Part shown: positions 60,236 to 64,000 of the stretch, piece after piece | How positions within the stretch are numbered: the first letter of the stretch is position 1 | Layout of the letters: the number at the start of each line of letters is the position of its first letter | NCBI RefSeq assembly: GCF_018141005.1 | Contig: NZ_CP046582.1 | Location: 3,348,001 to 3,412,000, forward strand | DNA: 64,000 nt | Direction of reading: 5' to 3' | Origin: Erwinia sp. E602 | GTDB taxonomy: Bacteria; Pseudomonadota; Gammaproteobacteria; Enterobacterales; Enterobacteriaceae | Made by a program: the position numbers and the translations under genes | The notes under the pieces: generated by a model | Seen by the model: only the letters and a program-made list of their open reading frames with translations | What the model was told of the DNA's origin: nothing | Databases searched by the model: none

Positions 60236-60751
60236 TCAGAGCTTCTTTACGTGGGAAACGAAGTTACATGGCCCGGTGCGGGCGTCGAGCTGTTCCTGGA
60301 TAATACGCTCCCAGGCCAGCTGACAGGCGCTGGTGGAGCCGGGGACCGCGAGGATCAGCGTCTGGTTGGCGATGCCGCCCACCGCCCGCGACTGCAGGGT
60401 GGATGTGCCGATATCCTCAAACGACACCATGCGGAACAGCTCACCGAAGCCTTCGATTTCGCGATCGAACAGCGGCAGCAGCGCTTCCGGCGTGCTGTTT
60501 TTGGCGTTAAAGCCGGTGCCGCCGTTAATCAGCACCACCTGCACGTCGCGGCTGGCGACCCAGCGCGAGACGGCGGCGCGGATCTGATAGCGGTTATCGG
60601 CAACGATCAGCCGGTCGACCACCTGATGCCCGGCCTCGCTCAGCGCCTCGCGCAGGTAGATGCCGGAGCTGTCGCTCTCCGCGGTATGTTTATCGGAGAC
60701 GGTCAGCACCGCCACGTTAAGCGCCACAAATTCGGCTAAACCTTTACCCAT
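60236..60751 (-). CDS. moaB: Molybdenum cofactor biosynthesis protein B
   Basis: A 171-residue MoCF_biosynth-domain protein with INGGTGF (about 85-91) and SDKHTAESDSSG near the start. Probably binds molybdopterin for adenylylation or acts as a MogA-like backup. Length matches E. coli MoaB (170). Sits between moaA (9 nt gap) and moaC (adjacent). Confidence 0.95.
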   Translation of the reverse strand: MGKGLAEFVALNVAVLTVSDKHTAESDSSGIYLREALSEAGHQVVDRLIVADNRYQIRAAVSRWVASRDVQVVLINGGTGFNAKNSTPEALLPLFDREIEGFGELFRMVSFEDIGTSTLQSRAVGGIANQTLILAVPGSTSACQLAWERIIQEQLDARTGPCNFVSHVKKL

Positions 60752-60760
60752 AGTGATTCC

Positions 60761-61747
60761 TTATCCGCCGATAAACGACAGGTTCTGCGTAATGCCGGTG
60801 TTGCCCTGATGGAGGAAATGCGTCTGTTTTTTCTGACCAAGGCTGCTGGCGATGCGCGCCTGCAGCGCCTGCTGCTGGTCGTCATCCGCCAGCAGGTCAC
60901 GCAGCGGCACGCCGCCGTCGCCGAACAGGCACAGGTGCAGGTTGCCGACCGCCGAGACGCGCAGGCGGTTACAGCTGGCACAAAAGTCTTTCTCATACGG
61001 CATGATCAGGCCGATTTCGCCCTGATAGTCCGGGTGCTGAAACACCTGCGCCGGGCCGTCGCTGCGCGCGCGCGGCTGGCACACCCAGCCCTGGCGCAGC
61101 AGCTGCTCGCGAATTACCTCACCGGAGATATGGTGCCTGCGGAACAGCGCGCCGCCGTCGCCGGTCTCCATCAGCTCGATAAAGCGCAGCTGGATCGGGC
61201 GCGTGCGGATCCAGTCAAGGAAGGTGCCGAGGCTGTGGTGATTGACGTCGCGCATCAGCACGGTGTTGACCTTCACCCTGCTGAAGCCGGCGTCGAAGGC
61301 GGCATCGATGCCGCGCATCACCTCGTGAAACTTGTCCTGGCCGGTGATGGCGTGAAACTGGCGGGCGTCGAGGCTGTCGATGCTGACGTTAAGCGCGGTC
61401 AGCCCGGCGTCGCGCCACTGCGCGACATCCCGCGCCAGACGGTAGCCGTTGGTGGTCACCGCCAGCTGGCGAATGCCCGGGTTCTCCCGCACGGCGGCGA
61501 TAATATCGGTAAAGTCGCGGCGCATTGAGGGCTCGCCGCCGGTCAGGCGCACCTTTTCGGTGCCCGCGGCGGCAAAGGCACGCGTGACGCGACGGATCTC
61601 ATCTAGCGTCAGGAAGCTTTTGTTCTGCACGCCCTGCGGCTTGTAACCGTCGGGCAGGCAGTAGGTGCAACGAAAGTTACACACGTCAGTGATCGACAGG
61701 CGCAGGTAGTAGAACCTGCGCGCATAGCTGTCAGTAAATTGTGGCAC
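60761..61747 (-). CDS. moaA: GTP 3',8-cyclase
   Basis: A 328-residue radical-SAM enzyme making the first pterin intermediate. SAM cluster motif CNFRCTYC (about 24-31), C-terminal cluster [10 protein letters not shown] and a C-terminal Gly-Gly. The start is a GTG at 61747 ([17 protein letters not shown]), giving the E. coli length of 329; AAAGG lies 6 nt before it inside the leader structure. An upstream ATG would include the riboswitch. Confidence 0.95.
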   Translation of the reverse strand: MPQFTDSYARRFYYLRLSITDVCNFRCTYCLPDGYKPQGVQNKSFLTLDEIRRVTRAFAAAGTEKVRLTGGEPSMRRDFTDIIAAVRENPGIRQLAVTTNGYRLARDVAQWRDAGLTALNVSIDSLDARQFHAITGQDKFHEVMRGIDAAFDAGFSRVKVNTVLMRDVNHHSLGTFLDWIRTRPIQLRFIELMETGDGGALFRRHHISGEVIREQLLRQGWVCQPRARSDGPAQVFQHPDYQGEIGLIMPYEKDFCASCNRLRVSAVGNLHLCLFGDGGVPLRDLLADDDQQQALQARIASSLGQKKQTHFLHQGNTGITQNLSFIGG

Positions 61748-61751
61748 CGTG

Positions 61752-61850
61752 ACACCTTTCCAGATTCGGGAGATGCAGGCATTTCTTTCTGCACCCTGGC
61801 AACTCAAGGTTGCGGCCAGGAAACCCTATCCGCGACGGACGTAGGTTTCA
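61752..61850 (-). promoter_or_regulatory. Probable molybdenum-cofactor (Moco) riboswitch
   Basis: The minus-strand leader folds into GAAACC/GGTTTC, a CTGGC-cg-CAAC / GTTG-CCAG hairpin (61795-61820), and TGCAG/CTGCA (61774-61793), followed by CTCCCGAATCTGGAAAGG, which contains the ribosome site. E. coli moaA is preceded by a Moco RNA in this place, and the arrangement matches my memory of its consensus. Occlusion of the GGAAAGG site on cofactor binding is the expected mode. Confidence 0.72.
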
Positions 61851-62035
61851 GGGCTAAGTGTGACTTACCCATCCGGGTAAGCGCGGGTAAAAAAATTCTA
61901 ACGTTAATAGCGCCAGCTTTCCAGCACGGTTTTTCGCTATATACTATGATGCATAGCGTATTTTACCGACCGTTTAGCGCCAGATAGCGTAAAATAGAGC
62001 TGATAAACACCCTGACAACAAGATGAAAACACATA

Positions 62036-62953
62036 ATGCGTAATCGCACCTTAGCCGACCTGGATCGCGTGGTGGCTTTAGGCGGTGGACACGGCCTCGG
62101 CCGCGTGATGTCCGCCCTTTCCCCGCTGGGTTCCCGCCTGACCGGCATCGTCACCACCACCGATAACGGCGGCTCCACCGGCCGCATCCGCCGCTCCGAA
62201 GGCGGCATCGCCTGGGGAGATATGCGTAACTGTCTGAACCAGCTGATCGCGGAACCCAGCGTCGCCTCAGCGATGTTTGAGTACCGCTTTAACGGCAACG
62301 GTGAGCTGGCCGGACATAACCTCGGCAACCTGATGCTGAAAGCGCTGGATCACCTCAGCGTGCGCCCTCTGGAGGCGATCAACCTGATCCGCAACCTGTT
62401 AAAGGTCGATGCCTTTTTGATCCCGATGTCAGAGCAGCCGGTGGACCTGGTGGCGATGAGTCACGAAGGTCACCTGGTCTACGGCGAGACCGAGATCGAC
62501 CTGATGCCGGAAGCGCCGCAGGAGCTGATGCTGTCACCGCAGGTCAGCGCCACCCGCGAAGCGGTGGTGGCGATTGGCGAAGCAGACCTGATCCTGATCG
62601 GCCCCGGCAGTTTCTACACCAGCCTGATGCCGGTGCTGCTGCTGCCGGAGATCGCTCAGGCGCTGCGCCGCACCCCGGCGCATATGGTGTGGATCGGCAA
62701 CCTTGGCCGCGAACTCAGCCCGGCGGCGGCGGCGCTGAGCGTTAATGACAAACTGGCGGTAATGGAGAAGGCGATAGGCAGGGAGACGATCGATGCGCTG
62801 GTGGTCGGGCCGAAGGTCGACTGCAGCGAGGTGACAGGGCGGATCGTGATTAAACAGCCGCTGGAAGCCGGCGATATCGCCTATCGCCACGACCGCCAGC
62901 TGCTGCGCCTGGCGCTGGAGACGGCGGTACAGTCGCTGGGTGAAAACCACTGA
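62036..62953 (+). CDS. ybhK: Gluconeogenesis/cell-shape factor YvcK (YbhK)
   Basis: A 305-residue CofD/YvcK-family cytoplasmic protein. N-terminal [15 protein letters not shown] (about 13-27), [13 protein letters not shown] (about 40-52) and HNLGNLML are family signatures; [12 protein letters not shown] (about 189-200) binds a phosphate-rich ligand. Family members bind UDP-GlcNAc and affect envelope/gluconeogenic growth. Placed between moaA and uvrB as in E. coli. Confidence 0.94.
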   Translation: MRNRTLADLDRVVALGGGHGLGRVMSALSPLGSRLTGIVTTTDNGGSTGRIRRSEGGIAWGDMRNCLNQLIAEPSVASAMFEYRFNGNGELAGHNLGNLMLKALDHLSVRPLEAINLIRNLLKVDAFLIPMSEQPVDLVAMSHEGHLVYGETEIDLMPEAPQELMLSPQVSATREAVVAIGEADLILIGPGSFYTSLMPVLLLPEIAQALRRTPAHMVWIGNLGRELSPAAAALSVNDKLAVMEKAIGRETIDALVVGPKVDCSEVTGRIVIKQPLEAGDIAYRHDRQLLRLALETAVQSLGENH

Positions 62954-63021
62954 CGTTGCGCAGCCTGCCATTCGCGGCAGGCCAGCCTGAAGCGGACAGC
63001 CGGTGTCCGCCTCAGCCGGCA

Positions 63022-64000
<979 letters not shown>

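Noticed and set aside
61864..61890. TTACCC/GGGTAA hairpin with an A-run near moaA considered as a terminator
   Set aside because: The T-run precedes rather than follows the hairpin in the moaA reading direction, and no plus-strand gene ends there.

Overview
The window is GC-rich enterobacterial chromosome. Gene content and several gene orders match the Escherichia coli backbone: pbpG-yohC-yohD, dusC, rhlE-ybhQ-ybhP-clsB-ybhN-ybhL, and moaABCDE-ybhK-uvrB. Accessory genes such as a BapA-type adhesin, a periplasmic gluconate dehydrogenase and a fused Dpp-type importer, together with a dispersed ~100 bp palindromic repeat, point to a plant- or environment-associated relative, most likely Erwiniaceae (Erwinia/Pantoea-like). 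The genus is an inference, not something read directly.

Layout. 1-5238: a DUF3772/MscS channel, PBP7 (pbpG), yohC and the DedA protein yohD. 5239-5933: an AT-rich gene-free stretch with a near-perfect CRP site. 5934-24262: the accessory locus of greatest interest. It holds a stand-alone degenerate EAL protein; a 2972-residue type I-secreted adhesin with about 600 consecutive Asp-Ser/Asp-Ala dipeptides and 14 Ig-like repeats; a complete dedicated type I exporter (TolC-like, ABC, HlyD-like; overlapping genes); and a 1059-residue two-domain protein whose C-terminal half is a GT4 glycosyltransferase. A strong terminator closes the locus. 24260-30998: a peptide-type ABC importer with a fused permease-ATPase, a divergent DUF1028 gene and a GntR/FCD regulator; two matching AT-rich dyads lie in the divergent promoter region. 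31091-36868: a GH15 hydrolase, L,D-transpeptidase LdtB, a CorA/ZntB-like transporter and polyphosphate kinase 2. 36869-40734: repeat-rich DNA around a small two-ORF unit and an MFS transporter. 40735-48163: dusC, rhlE and the ybh genes. 48409-54814: a methyl-accepting chemotaxis protein, then a three-gene FAD/cytochrome gluconate-type dehydrogenase. 54901-57092: a PanE-like reductase coupled to an AT-rich DRE-TIM (HMGL-like) enzyme, probably acquired. 57630-64000: a DUF1615 lipoprotein, the moa operon with a probable Moco riboswitch, yvcK/ybhK and the 3' part of uvrB, cut by the window end.

How the adhesin locus may work. The exporter would carry the adhesin across both membranes by its C-terminal RTX-like signal. 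The N-terminal BapA-type prefix would retain or anchor it. The acidic Asp-rich tract would act as a long extended stalk. The glycosyltransferase sits where a modifying enzyme would be expected, and glycosylation of the roughly 75 serines of the Asp-Ser segment, by analogy to staphylococcal SdgA/SdgB acting on SD repeats, is a testable hypothesis. The EAL protein lacks several catalytic residues and resembles YdiV, so it is probably a regulator rather than a phosphodiesterase.

Repeats are the second theme: seven copies of a ~100 bp palindrome, 207 bp and 267 bp tandem units, a 139 bp nested palindrome, and 5-, 6- and 7-nt microsatellites, nearly all between genes.
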